64,000 bases of DNA, taken from contig NC_080073.1 of assembly GCF_949987535.1 (NCBI RefSeq), positions 27,214,116 through 27,278,115 on the forward strand, read 5' to 3'. Both the position numbers and the translations under genes were made by a program. This document shows positions 46,296 to 59,149 of this stretch, piece by piece. How positions within the stretch are numbered: the stretch's first letter is position 1; every line of letters starts with the position of its first letter. The notes under the pieces were generated by a model. The model was not told the DNA's origin, searched no databases, and saw only the letters and a list, made by a program, of their open reading frames with translations. This stretch comes from Balaenoptera acutorostrata (Eukaryota; Chordata; Mammalia; Artiodactyla; Balaenopteridae).

Positions 46296-47914
46296 TTCAA
46301 ATGTGATAATCCTTTTAGGAAGCTCTAGATTTTTCTTCTGAGGTTACTTAAGCATTTCTTTCCATTAAGTAGCTGCTTTTCTTCCTCTCCTGAGCCCTCT
46401 GTTCTTGCCAAGGCCCAGTGGCTCTGTCTCTGAGAGATAAATAGGGGCCTCAGTGCAATCAAGGCTGCAGAAAAGGGTTCAGAACATGAGATCCAGCTTG
46501 TGGTTTGATTGGAAGCCAGTGGTCAGGAGGCCCTGGGCCCCTATTTGGGCCGCAATGTGAACTGCATTAGCTCCTGACTGTTCTGTATCCCAGAACAACC
46601 CAAGAGGTCAAAGAGCCCACAGATAGGGCCCGATATAAGCAGAGAAATGTCCTTCCATCCACTCACAGATGTCGTGGAAGAGGGAGTTAAGGAATCAGCA
46701 AGTATATTCCCTTGGCTTGGCCTTTCACTAGCTGCCCTGTCATCTTGCTTTCTACATGTTGCCCTCAAGTTCAGGAAAGAGATTATTTATCTGAATCAGT
46801 CATCCCAGGACAAGAATGGAGGCCAATTTGTGTTTGCCTGGGCTGGGGCAGGATCATTTGACACTAGCTCTAGGGCAAGGGGTCTTATTCATAGGTAAAG
46901 AGGTCCTGTTCAAAATAATTATCACAGGAGAAGGTCAGATGGCCCTTGTAACACGGTGATAAATCAGAGGACTTGGAGACCCCCTTTGGAGGTGCACGAT
47001 CTACAGACCCTACAAATACAATAGTAATAGTTATTATCCAATATTAAATTTTCCTTTTCTGCTTTATAATTCTGTTCCTTAAGTCTGTTAAATACCACAG
47101 CCCAGTTGTCATTGTGTTTTGAAGAGCTAAGAGAAGGGTCTATAGTCATGCTTGGAGTGAATAAAACAAAGAGGGAAACACATCACAGGATGGCAAAATT
47201 GACCCATGTTGCCCTGAAAATGTAGTCCAGAGCAAAGAGGGACTTAGGGGGTGTCATGAAGCCTCCAAGACAGATTTCAGCATCTCCCGAAATTACCTAG
47301 GAAGGGGATTGTGGTCTGTTGAGAGTTGGCTCAGGATATTGTCCTGTTGGTTTTCAACAGAAGGGTGACTCCTGAAGACTGGAGAACTAAGGGTCATCTG
47401 AGTAACGTAATCATCATAATAGCGACGTCAGCAGCTGCCAATTCTTGGCCGCCAACAGACGCTATGTCAAGGACATCAATGCTGATAGGAGGCAAGTGGT
47501 ATTAACTGGACTTTACAGGTGAGGATCTGAGGCTCATGCTTATCTGAGGTCCTGTTGTAGGGATGTGGTGATCTGGGATTCGGATCAAGATCTGTGTGTC
47601 TCCAAAGACTGGGCTTTTTAACACACAGGCAGTGTCTTGTAGGATATCAAACCAGAGTTTTATATCCATCCCCACCTTTGCCAGGATCTCCTGCCAACAA
47701 TGCAGCCAGATTCCCTGCCTTAAAACTCCCAGCAGAACTTAGGGGAGGGGGTAATGTTTATTGGCTATTGACTGCTGCCTGCTGTGACTGTAGAGATGCC
47801 CAGAGCAGACAGTACGTAAGGGGAGGGAGCATGGAAGGGCAACCACCACAGTGGGTAGGGATGTTCCATGCTCCAGTTCCACTGCCCTGATCAAGGCTGG
47901 GAATGATATTTACA
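46296..47914. other. Unassigned; weak MIR trace
   Basis: About 47500-47550 ('ggactttacaggtgaggatc') looks like an antisense MIR core. Otherwise there is no gene or nameable repeat in 1.6 kb. Confidence 0.4.
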
Positions 47915-48110
47915 GTTCATCCACTAGTGCCACCCAATAGAATTTTCTGGCAAGAATGGAATTGTTCTATATCTGAACTTGCCTCATGTGGCTACTGAAC
48001 ACCTGAAATATGACTAGTAAGCTGAGGAACTAAACTTTCATTTCGTTTCAATTAATTTTAAATAGGCATATATGGCCAGTAACACATTGGACAGTGCAGG
48101 TGTGCTGCCC
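47915..48110 (-). repeat. hAT-like MITE remnant
   Basis: 'gcctcatgtggctactgaac', 'ttcatttcgtttcaattaat' and 'acacattggacagtgcaggt' match a common DNA-transposon MITE (consensus 'catgtggctagtggctacc', 'attggacagcgcag'). Family and strand uncertain. Confidence 0.55.
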
Positions 48111-48184
48111 AGTATGGTCTGTCAAAATTGTGAGTTAAGGAGCTGGATTCCTATTTTCATGTTTACATTCATGACAATTAGTAT

Positions 48185-48395
48185 CATTTCTAGAAGGGGC
48201 TCTGAGGTCAGACTGCCTGAGATTGAATCTTCCATTTACTGCCTGTGTAACCTCTCTGTGCCTCAATTTCCTCATCTGTAAAATGGAGATTACAAACTGT
48301 AACTGCTTCATAGGGTTATTGTGAGGATTAAACGATTTAGGGTTTTAAAAGTACTTTTTACATAGTTCCCAGAATAGAGTAAAATGATAAGGATA
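48185..48395 (+). repeat. MIR SINE, well preserved
   Basis: 'ctctgaggtcagactgcctg', 'taacctctctgtgcctcaat', 'ttcctcatctgtaaaatgga' and 'gggttattgtgaggattaaa'. The core is close to the MIR consensus. Confidence 0.93.
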
Positions 48396-48560
48396 CAGAA
48401 ATGAACAAGATCTATTCCCTACCCTTAAGAAGCTTTTGTACCACTGCTATGCCTTTAGAATTTTTATTTATTCCACTGCTCCCAATCCAGTGGGTCTAAA
48501 TAGTATGCATAGACAAGCAGTATGAATCTAAATAGGTTGCGCATGTCAGCATATTTGCTC

Positions 48561-48640
48561 TGTGTGTGTGTGTGTGTGTGTGTGTGTCTGTGTAGCACCT
48601 GGCACATGGTAGACACTCACTAAATAATAGCAATTTTTCT
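48561..48640 (+). repeat. (TG)13 with adjoining MIR tail
   Basis: TG run at 48561-48586, followed by 'tagcacctggcacatggtag' and 'acactcactaaataatagc', an MIR 3' tail. Confidence 0.85.
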
Positions 48641-49024
48641 CTTGTTAAATGAGATTTTGTGATATGCAGGAGCTAGAATGGACCAAACTTTTGTGCAATC
48701 TTGACCTCCTGTACACTGGGCTCTCCAGCAGTACAAGCAGGTGGTACGTGACAGCGTTTGCTCTCTTGCTTCTCTTCCTTTGGCCATATTTCAGAGGCTA
48801 CATGAGCTTTGGGATTGTGAGGGCCCTGGGGATAGTGGGTGGCCTCCAAATCCAGAAGTCCATCAGGGGCCTCACAATCATCCTTTGTTTTGCCTAATTG
48901 AATAGTATGTACTAGGGTTGTTTTGCTCCCTGCCCCCCCCCCCCCCCGCCAAGGTCCACTGATTTTCTTCTGAGGACCAAACAGTTATTTTCCTTGGGGA
49001 ACCACTCCTTCCCATTGCAGTTCG
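48641..49024. other. Unassigned; poly-C run
   Basis: C15 at 48933-48947. No gene or nameable repeat otherwise. Confidence 0.5.
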
Positions 49025-49480
49025 CATCCTTAGGTGGGTGATTCTGACTCTTAAGAGGAGGCGTGTGATTATGGATCATGTGATCATGGATCAGCTAATC
49101 AGAGCACGCACGCCCTTAGCCATGGTGATGGAGGGTAAGCGGCATTTGGCCCAAATCAATCCAAGGAGGTTCAAGTCAAAACTTTTGGGGGACTCGGGAA
49201 GAAAGAACATTTCTTTCCAAAGGACTTCAACTGAAAGGATATTGTGTGGGGTTGCCAGAGGATATTACATGGAGAAGGCCTGACCTGGAGTAAAAGCAAC
49301 ACAAAGCAAAGCAGAACTAGAGACAAAGGGACTGAATCTTGATGACATCTCTTAAGCTCTGGACCAACCATGCTTGAAGTGCTCTTGCTGGACTTGAGGT
49401 GTGTGAGCCAATACATCCCCTTCTGTGTTTCAGCCAGTGTCAGCTGAGTTTCAGTTTCTTGTAACCAAAGCAGGATATTC
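49025..49480 (+). repeat. Old LTR-like repeat, family B, copy 2
   Basis: 'gatcatggatcagctaatca', 'gcaaagcagaactagagaca', 'tcttgatgacatctcttaag', 'ttgctggacttgaggtgtgt' and 'tttcagtttcttgtaaccaa' keep the order of the repeat at 13360-13765 and extend to its 3' end. Identity to a named family not confirmed. Confidence 0.5.
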
Positions 49481-50734
49481 CCTCTGCCATTTCCTCATTG
49501 TAAGAGGGTTGCTCCCAGCAACTCTGTAGGAGTAGAGGTCAGATGACCTGCATTCTCCTTCCCTTGGTAACAGCCTCAGAGCTCTTATTGTAAAAGACCA
49601 AATGGCAAAAGCCATTCACATGCTCATGGCAGCAATTTTAAGGTTGTCCTGTGTGCGACTGACCCTAAGAAGGGATTCTAAAAAGGGCCTTGCTTATGTA
49701 ATTGAAATTCTTAAAATAACTGCAGATGGAGTCTGAGAATCCTCCTGGGGCTCCAGACTGCCTACCCTAGGATGCAGGGGTCAGAGATTCTCTGTGAATG
49801 AAAAATTGGCTGACAGCAAAACAAGCCAAGAACAAAATCACCACATACCCTCAGCAGAGCAGAAGAGTGGGTCAGGACTCCAAGTGCCAAATGCGTGACT
49901 TTGCATTTATTTAATGACTTCTCAAAAATACCTTTAGCAGCACAGGAAGAGAGCTGACCCATTTTGGGGTCTGGAATCAATAGACTAATAAAAGCAATCC
50001 TTAAAAATAGCTTTCCCTTCTTAAAATATATTTCCCATTGAGCAGGATCCAGAAGAAAATTTTTATCTGGGCCCTGACTCATTTTTCTATGGATTGAAGC
50101 AGAGTGAGACCGAAGCCTTGGTGTCTGAGGCAGTTATCCACCTGGATACTGTACACAGGGGTTCCGTTCCTGCGTGCAGACTCCAGCCCCGATTTCCCAG
50201 CTCTCCCTAGTGAGCTGCTCCTCCCACCTCAGGTGGGGAGGGGGGCCAGGCCTTCAAGGCTCCCAGACTTCACTGCGCCAAGGGATGCATCTGGTGTTCT
50301 CATCCTATTTCCATCAAACTGAAGCCTGGAACCGAGAGTAAGAAGCAGGGTCTGGAGTGCCAAGAATGACAACTTGGAAGAGGGCAGGGAAGTCCTTGGG
50401 AGGAGTGGCTGCTTAGATTATCCTGGAGCTGATTGAACAGACGAGAGGGAAGAAATCGATCCTCAGAACGAAGCAAATCCTTCAGGACAGGCGGTGATTT
50501 GTGGATAGTGTCATTTTCTTGGCCTTGGGTATTTCCTCATTCTGACTCCCTCAGAATGACACCGTCATTAAGACCCCATTCTGGTTGTTTTTTCCCCAAG
50601 GATTCTTTTTCCTGCATATGTTGAAGAAAAGATCTTTCTTTCTTCCATTTCTGTTCAGCACTTCCTGTACAAGTAATAATCCGAGATCTGTCCCTCTCCT
50701 CCATCCATGTATCTTAGGAATGAGAATTCCCTAA
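49481..50734. other. Unassigned non-coding sequence
   Basis: No gene or nameable repeat. 50150-50260 is GC-rich but poor in CpG. Confidence 0.4.
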
Positions 50735-50912
50735 GGAGTATTTCTCAAAGGAAGGATATGGACCATTTGCACCAATGGGTGCCTGACAAAAACATATATT
50801 CCAGAAACCCACTGTAGACCTAATACATCAAAAACTTGGGGGATGGAGCCCAGAAATTTCCATCTTTAAGATTGTTTCCAGGCATCCTTTATGCACACTA
50901 AAATCTGAAACC
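50735..50912 (+). repeat. MER3-like palindromic hAT MITE, copy 2
   Basis: 'agtatttctcaaaggaagga', 'ggagcccagaaatttccatc' and 'ttatgcacactaaaatctga' follow the same family as 25770-25946, more diverged. Confidence 0.6.
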
Positions 50913-51784
50913 CACGGTCCAGTTGTAAGAGGAAATGTTTTGAGTTGCCACAGGCAGAGGCAAAGTAGGGCCTTGTATCACCATATGCCCTCCGATCTCC
51001 AGGGGACGGCCCCACTTGAAGGTGTGGTGTTCAAACTTGATTGAGGGGAGAAGTAAAAAAGAAAGGAGTAGTGTAATGCTGCATTTTCTTTCCCACCTCA
51101 TTGCCAAAGCAATAGGTCCTGTTTCTCTTTAGTTTGTGGGAAGAGACTTACCTTGAAAATTCCAGAAGCTTCAAGCTCCTTCCTAAATTCAACTCAAAGT
51201 CACTTTCCATGAGATCTGTGGTTAATGCTGTTTTATGGGCTTTGGGGGTTTGGCGGTCCCTCATGCCACCAGAGATGGCAGTGTGCTGTAAAAATTATTC
51301 TATTACCGACCATAACCTGCATTTTTGGTAAGGGGGAGAGTGGTTAATTTACAACCATACCTTCTGAGCTGTGAGGCTGAATAATACCCATAGGAGGGAC
51401 AAAGAGAAAATGAGAAACTTGTTTCCAGGTTTCTTAACTAGAATTTGGAAAGGATGGGAAGTGTGGACCAGAAGTTATCAATGGGAAATGGAGTAAAAAT
51501 TATTATCAGTTGCAAATTGAACCAAAGGGGCTTTCTAGGGAACAGACAAAATAAGGTGAGAGTTGTGCATAATGGTATTTGAATGGTGTCTCACAGAAGC
51601 AAAAGAAAGGTGCTAAAACGATGAGTGACCCCACAAGGTCAAATATCTTTACTGAGGAGCCCTCCATTAAAGTGAGATTAAAAAAACCAAACCAAAAGGG
51701 TTGTCCTGAGCTCTGCTCTTGTTGGTAGTAGCTATATCCATCAGGAGTAGGGAGGAAAAATCTAGGTGATGATTATGATGAAAT
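50913..51784. other. Unassigned non-coding sequence
   Basis: No gene or nameable repeat. Confidence 0.4.
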
Positions 51785-51925
51785 CTAACAGTTATGTTTC
51801 TTGAGCCTTACTTCTTAATCCTTGGAATGAGCCTATCAAGTAAATACCATAGCAAAAAAAACTTGGGACCTGAAACATTAAATAACTTGCCCAAGACACA
51901 CATCTTTGTCAGGTTGCTGTGGTAA
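51785..51925 (-). repeat. MIR SINE fragment
   Basis: 'acttcttaatccttggaatg' and 'taaataacttgcccaagaca'. Confidence 0.65.
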
Positions 51926-52334
51926 AGGATTTGACTCAAATCTTTTAATGATAGCCTTTCTAATGACCGGAATCCAAACTATAAGCAAGAAGCAGCCTTA
52001 GAACCTTATTTGCCCTACAGTGGTATATCAAGGTGTCTAACAGCACAAGTTCAAATCAAGACCCTCAGGCACTTGTTTGGAAAAAAATGAGAGAAAACAT
52101 GTGAAATCCTTAGTGTCTGCATGGATGAAGCAGGCACCCCATAAACAAACATCATATCTGCCATCTTTATTATCATCAACAATATGTCATTATGATCATT
52201 ACCATTATTCCCCAAATTGGACAAATTTTAAAGGTTACTTAATCTTAGACTTATTTAAAGCTAACAATAAAACTCTAAATTAAAAATACAATAACAAAGC
52301 AGGTTGTGAGTAGATTCAGCTGCCCTAGGCAATT
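51926..52334. other. Unassigned AT-rich sequence
   Basis: No gene or nameable repeat. Confidence 0.4.
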
Positions 52335-52410
52335 TCTACATGGTTGAATGTGAGTTAGAGAATCACAGAGTTGGGATTTGAACCCAGGTCCATCTGATTC
52401 CAGTGTCCGA
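52335..52410 (-). repeat. MIR SINE fragment
   Basis: 'ttgggatttgaacccaggtc' then 'catctgattccagtgtcc': antisense MIR head. Confidence 0.65.
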
Positions 52411-52439
52411 ATAGATCTTTCCATATGCCATTCTGCAGT

Positions 52440-52895
52440 TTGCCCTTGAGCCTCTGTTCAGGGTTCTCCCTGCCCAGAAAACCCCTTCTGTCCTCCTTAT
52501 CCTTTTAGAAAGGCATCACCTTAAAACCTTTCTGGCACTATCCTAGAGACATATATCCATGTAAAGATTCTCCCCAGATCATCTTTGGTATATTTTCCAT
52601 CTTTCAGATACATTGGACTATAACGCATTGTCAGTTGTTTTTCTAGTTCCGTATACTATTTCATATTCTGACTCTAGGTGTTCCTCATAGCTGATCCTGT
52701 AACTATGGGCTTACAGCTCTATCCTTGAACCTTCCAGAGGACATTATCATTTTTTTTTATTGCCTATATTCCCAACTAGACTGTGAGCTTCTTGCAAGCG
52801 AAAAACTGGGCTCACTTGACTTTGTATTCTCAGGATCTAGCCCAGAATCTGGGACATAATAGGGGTTCAATAAAGGGTACAAATAGGTGTGTTCA
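52440..52895 (+). repeat. L2 LINE 3' end
   Basis: 'gttctccctgcccagaaaac', 'ctagactgtgagcttcttgc', 'ctcaggatctagcccagaat' and 'taggggttcaataaagggta'. Confidence 0.85.
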
Positions 52896-54744
52896 TTAAA
52901 CCAATGAAAAAAATAATTGAACTGCAGAGTCAAGAGTTACTTAACAAGCATTACTAGAAGTTTCCATATACCTGCCATAAATAGATGATTAGGATTATCT
53001 GAGCCCCAGCTCACAAAATCTAACTTAAATGACAAGTGTTGCTGGGCCCAATGGTTAAAAACACATCCGCATTTCAATTAGCAGAATCGAAGTGCCTTTG
53101 AGGTCCTGGAATGTACTTTCAGGGCACGTACACCAGAACTCTTGGCTCACTGAAAGGTTTCACATATAATTCTTGTCATTTAGCATCCCGAGGCTTGAAA
53201 ATTGGCACATGCTGAAAGGAATCTCTGGGGTAAGAGAAAATCCTGATTCCCTGTTATGTTCCAACAGGAACAGAAGGATTGCAGTTTCATTTCCTGCCAA
53301 TTTCTAAATTATGAATATTTTGGTATGATTATAAGTAAGCAAGACAAGCCTACCCAGGGAATCAAATAATCCAGGAACATGAAAACATAGATTATTGTTT
53401 TCCTTTCCTTTTCCTCTCAAGTTGATTTGTTTTGCCTTTGCAAAGGCAAATAAGGTCAGGTGGCAGGAAAATTACTTTGGGAAATTTAAATCTACAAAAT
53501 CATAGTGAGAAGAGATTTGTTCTCACTTACTCAATCACACCATCCAAATGCATAAGTCTGCTCTGGTTTCCTTGGAATTATGGACAAATTATTTGATTAG
53601 ATTAAGCCCTCTTTTATGTTAAAAAAAAATCACCCTGCTTGACCCCCCCCTCCCCCAAATACCTCTCCAGAGTAGGTAACCTCTTTAGGAACCACCTCTT
53701 TGAAATATTCATAGTAAAATATAGACTATTTTAAAAGAATTCCTAGTTCAGAACAATAATAGAGGTGAGAACAGACTTCCTTTTAAGTTTCTAGAGTGAA
53801 ATATAAAGGCTTAGATTTTGTGGCATCTTTTTGTAGTAACCTGAAACACGGTTTTGTTATGTTAATAAAACACAGTACTATTTGAGGACTCACTAAATTT
53901 TCCTTTCATATAAAAGCACTTTCAGAATCCAGACAGATTAGGTTAGGACAAGACTACCTTTCCCATCACCATTTTATAAGCAAATCTTCCAACATCCAAT
54001 ATATGTTAGTTGAATTAATGAGAGCAATAAACAAAGAAACCAAGATTAGTGATGAATGGCACTCATTGGAAAACTTCATCTCAGTCTAAAGTGTTCTCTC
54101 TTTTTTTGTCATTTGAATGTTATGGCTAAATATAGGATGAGAATGCTTTCTTGTATACTTCCCTTTATGTTTCAGTCTCGTTCACAGACTTTCTGACTCA
54201 CCCCTATTCATGATCAAACACAAATTTCACAAAAGGTTTAATTGCATCTAGACTTTAATAAATATTCTATTTGGGAATCTGCAAATAAGACTATAGGAAG
54301 GTGGGGGAATCTTTTTGTTATGCAAATACAAGCTAGTGGAGGCTCTCTCTAAAAGCTATTTAGCTGAGCCCTCAAAAAGCAATGTTTGAATGGCCTTTCT
54401 TTCTTTTTTTTCTTCCAGGAATGTCAACCTCATTACAAGTCTGGATATAACATCCCTATTTCGTGGTCATTTGGCGAATAAGTATTTCCTCAGATGAATT
54501 TTGATAAAACATGTAGTGATAACTTCATGTGTTTTTATAAGCTATCTCAAATGAAGTTCTTTATTCAGGGATGGAAGCTTAAAATCTTGATAACAAAGAA
54601 TTTTTGTAGAAGCTGTTCCAACAGGACCTGTCCTCTCTGCAGTGGGTAAGTGCTGGACACCTCTCTTTTTTGAGTTCTTCCACAGAGTTGGATACCAATT
54701 CATGTGTAATGTTGACAATAGCTTTCCTTTCCTGAACAGGTGTT
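52896..54744. other. Unassigned non-coding sequence
   Basis: About 1.85 kb without a recognised gene or repeat, unusually long for this window. Unique AT-rich sequence that could include conserved regulatory DNA, which a single sequence cannot show. Confidence 0.45.
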
Positions 54745-54945
54745 AGCCATTGTTCTCAGCATTTTAGATGCATGAATTTGATTCACCTTCATAAAATCCC
54801 TACGGATTATTGGTACTTTTATTGCCACTTTTAAGGTTGAAGAATCGAGGATCAAAGAACTATCTTTTTCAGGTCACACAGCTAAGAATCACGATTTGAA
54901 CTCAAGTCTGATCCCAAAGCCACAACTCAAACCTTTGTGCAAAAT
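54745..54945 (-). repeat. MIR SINE
   Basis: 'ccttcataaaatccctacgg', 'caggtcacacagctaagaat' and 'tttgaactcaagtctgatcc'. Confidence 0.75.
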
Positions 54946-56359
54946 TTGGTGTTTTAGATTCTTGGTTTGAGTTTCTTTTTTCTTTCTAGAAACAACTTGG
55001 TAGAACAGGTGGTATACAGACATGTTTTACCCAGTGAATCATGTCTATAAGAATTAGAAAAACAATATACAAACCATGGCAATAGCAAAGGTAATAATGA
55101 GGTTGAAAAGACCAAATATCTGACCATGAAACTGTATCAATAATTATGGAATATAAGGTTGATGTGGAGATGTTAAAAGTTTTTTTTTATCACCGAAATG
55201 CCAGTTAACCTGGGCAAACCTAGGGATAAAAACAAACTCTTAACAGGCTACAGTTTCTCTTATTTTTTAAACTAGTTACTCTTATGAGAGATTAATTTTA
55301 AAGTCACATATTTTGTATTATGAATTTGGGCACAGTTTGAACATTTATCACTTTCATCACCCAACTAGTAAATTGTCAGCAGGGAACTGAAGATTCAACT
55401 GCCCTCAGTAACCTTGACTATATAGTTGAGCCCCATGATGGAGTTACTCCATCTTGAAGCCATTCCCCCTGCCTGTGAAGTTGCCAGAGGTCATGCATAT
55501 GTATGGATGGGGGAAAAAATTATGACTCGGTTCTATGTGATTACTCAACCTATTGCCTGAAGGCATCAAGACACATGTAAGGTTTTCCCTTTTCCACACA
55601 TTTTCTGAAGTAATCAAATAGGTTATGGCCACTGCACTTTAAAATGTGCTGTTTTAATCGCTGACAGGCCAAATGACTTGGTGACTCATAGGAGTCTCAT
55701 TTTGTTGTGCAGAATAAATAATAATGGGAGAAGAGATAAAGCCTTATGATTTAGGTCTAACTTTTTGCTGTCTCTTCACTATGAGTTGACTTTGAGTGCA
55801 GAATATTCTTTAAACATTTATTGCATTTCCTATGGTGAGTTGTCTGAAATGGAGATTGATTTTCACCAGTCCAAGGAAAGTCTGTATGCTGGTCTTTTTA
55901 TAGCATGAAGTCATGCCTTGCAAGAAAAAGGTAGGAAAGCATCTTTATGATAATTGATGTGCCTGTTTAAATACACTCCAAGGGTTCCCCTTAGAGTTCT
56001 AGCCAACTCTTCCAGCTGCACGACTTTGCCCCTGTCCTTCACTTAACTCTCCTCCTTATGTTCGTATAACTTCTAAAAATGTAAAAGTAGATCAAGACAT
56101 TAGAATGGGTGAAGAAGGGGAGGTATTAAATTTACACTGAAGGAACACAATGCCCACTTCCTCCAAGACCTGTATTGTAGCTCTGGTGCTGACTCTCATA
56201 GTCTGCTGTGGGTTTCCAATGCTAAGTTGCCTTTCTCTTAAGGGGCAAGAGGTTCTCACTGGCCTTAGTGAACTATGCCCCTCTTCCCGCTTGCAAAAAA
56301 TAGAACCTAGCCTTGTCATTTTCAATAAGTTTCATAATAGTTACCAACAGCATCTCCAT
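54946..56359. other. Unassigned non-coding sequence
   Basis: No gene or nameable repeat. The 106-codon frame at 56150-56470 begins with a hydrophobic stretch but runs into an MIR remnant and looks like chance. Confidence 0.4.
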
Positions 56360-56440
56360 CTCCACTGGCATTTATCAAATGCTTACTATACTTTGTTCCA
56401 AGCACACACATGCATTAACTCATTATCTCTTTCAAAGATA
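56360..56440 (-). repeat. MIR SINE fragment
   Basis: 'ggcatttatcaaatgcttac' then 'gcattaactcattatctctt'. Confidence 0.6.
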
Positions 56441-58104
56441 TTGCCAAGGAAGTGCCAGAATTCCAAATAAATACAACTGATGGAGAGAGACCCACTCTTA
56501 AGAATCAAATACAGCGGTTCACCCGGGTTCTTGGTTGCAGGACAGCCAGGGATCTGAGAGCCTGAGCCACTTGGTGAAAGGTGGTAGCTTGGGTTATGAT
56601 CTCTCAGGGAGAAAGGCAAGCCCCTGGCTCTCTTCTCTCTCCTCCTCAAGAAGAGGGCGTATTAATCAGATTTATCAGATAATATATGCCAGTTGAAGCA
56701 TGTTAATGAGTAGGCAGGTCACTGTGCATCAAAGAGCTGTGGCAGCCACGTATATCTCTTCTGTTTTCTTCTTCCATGTAACTGGGGTGAGTGGATTCAA
56801 GGCCTGCAGTCTCGGGGCAGGGCTTTCTCTCTGTCTTTTTGCAGACATGCCTAATTGTACCTAATTGTTATTTCAGTTTTCTGTACCTTGCAACCAGTCA
56901 GAAAGTGGTAAAACATCAAAATATGAATTCTGGATGATGAAGGCAGAGATTCTGCTTAGATACAAAGCCTAAAATATATGTTTTACTCAAGTATTATCAG
57001 CCTTTTGCTAATGGCATGTGGGTGACTAGACCTGGTTTAAAGCATTTCCCCCAGCAGGTTAGCCTCTATTGACCTGTGACCCAGATGATAGTATCTACCC
57101 CTTAATGGGACCCATCCTTAGATTTTTGCTTACTTTCCCTGCATTCATCAAGCCTCTCTCAACCTTTTTTTCTTACTCATTATCTTCCTCCAGAAGATTA
57201 GCTATTCAAAAGACCCATATGTTTTAGGGTAGCCCAAGTTGAAGGAATTTACTATTTTCAGTTGTTTAAAAACAAACTTGTTAATATGAAAATACCGTGA
57301 TGTCAGTCATTCCTATTTACAAGCTGTTAAAAGCTTCGCAGTCTAAAGCCAATTAAATATAACCAAGACAATCAACCCAGAAAATTATTTTGAGAAGGTA
57401 AAGATATAATGATAACAGCATATACCAGTGTAAGCCAAATTAGAGAATTGGGCTAATTAGAGGAATTATCTACCTAATATCTCATATGGAAACAGCTATA
57501 CTGGTATTTTTTTCCCTTTTATTTGCTGGCATGTCACTGTAGCCCAGAGTCAATGCAAAAGACTCAATCCTTCACTTTGTCCATGTAAACACCAGCATAA
57601 ACCATTTCAGTCTATACCACATCTAGCTCCTACTTCTATTAAAAGAAATTGTATACACAAGAAATGTGATTACCCTTGTGAACAGTTGGTTTTCAGAATT
57701 CAAGTTAAATATTTATTGTAAAATACACTGTTCCATTTTTATCATCTTTTTAAACTAATAAGGTGGTTTTCTGAGACCAATTCCTGTAAGTAGTATTATT
57801 TATCATTCCAAAACCTTTTGTTTTGTTGCCTGGAGTAAAAGAAAATGTTTTTATGTGGCTCGATTCTATTATTTCAGTCTTATGATTATCCTTTAATTCC
57901 ATCTTAACCCACTTCATTTCACTTTAGCAAGAATTATTATATGATAAAGAGTAATGATGAAGAGCAGCTTTTGCAAACAAAAAAACCATTTTCTAAGTCC
58001 CTGAAAATACTATCTAAAACAAGATAGGGATCAATTAAATAAATACTGATAAGTAAGTATTCTATTTTTCAAGGATCTATTTCTGGATCATGTGATTTTT
58101 TCTT
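56441..58104. other. Unassigned AT-rich sequence
   Basis: About 1.66 kb with no gene or nameable repeat. Confidence 0.4.
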
Positions 58105-58452
58105 TTTTTCTTCCATTTTATTGAGATATAATTGACATACAGCACTGTATAAGTTTAAGGTGTATGGTAAAATGATCGCCACAATAATTTTAGTGAACAT
58201 CTATCGTCTCCATTTGTATATAGATATAAAAGAAAAAAATGGTTTTCCTTGTGATGAGAACTCTTAGGATTTACTCTCCTAACTTTCACATATAGCATAC
58301 AGCAATGTTAATTATCTTTATCATGTTATATATTACATTCCTAGTACTTACTTATCTTAAAACTGGAAGTTTGTACCTTTTGACCACCTTCATCCAATTT
58401 CCCCTCCTCCCATCCCCTGCCTCTGGTAACCACAAATCTGATCTTTTCTTTA

Positions 58453-58786
58453 TTATTTTTTTAAAATTTATTTTATTTATTTATTTTTGGCTGCATTGGG
58501 TCTTCGTTGCTGCACGTGGCCTTTCTCTAGTTGCAGCGAGCGGGGGCTACTCTTCGTTGCAGTGCGTGGGCTTCTCATTGTGGTGGCTTCTTCTGTTGCG
58601 GAGCTCGGGCTTCAGGCCCGTGGGCTTCAGTAGTTGTGGCTCGTGGGCTCTAGAGCACAGGCTCAGTAGTTGTGGCGCACAGACTTAGTTGCTCTGCAGC
58701 ATGTGGGATCTTCCCGGGCCAGGGCTTGAACCCGTGTCCCTTGCATTGGCAGGTGGACTCTTAACTACTGCGCCACCAGGGAAGCA
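58453..58786 (-). mobile_element. CHR SINE (long form) nested in L1, with TSD
   Basis: Antisense: 'ggctgcattgggtcttcgtt', B-box complement 'gggcttgaacccgtg', head 'ccaccagggaagca'. The TSD 'ctgatcttttcttta' is perfect (58438-58452, 58787-58801). Confidence 0.96.
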
Positions 58787-59149
58787 CTGATCTTTTCTTT
58801 AAGTGAGTTTGTTGTTTGTTGTGAGGTATAATTGACTATAACACTATGTTAGTTTCTGGTGCACAATATTTCTATATTTCTCAATATTTCTATACATTAC
58901 AACCACCTGTATCTATGACTGTTTCTATTTTGTTACTTTTGTTCATTTGTTTTGTTTTTTAGATTCCACAAATTTGTGGATTCATACAATATTTGTCTTT
59001 CTCTGACTTATTTCACTTAGTGCAATACCCTCTAGGTCCACCCATGTTGTAGCAAATGGCAAGATTTCATTCTTTTTTTTATGGCTGAGTAAGATTCCAT
59101 TGTATATATACACCACATTTTCTTTATCTATTCATCTATTGATGGGCAC

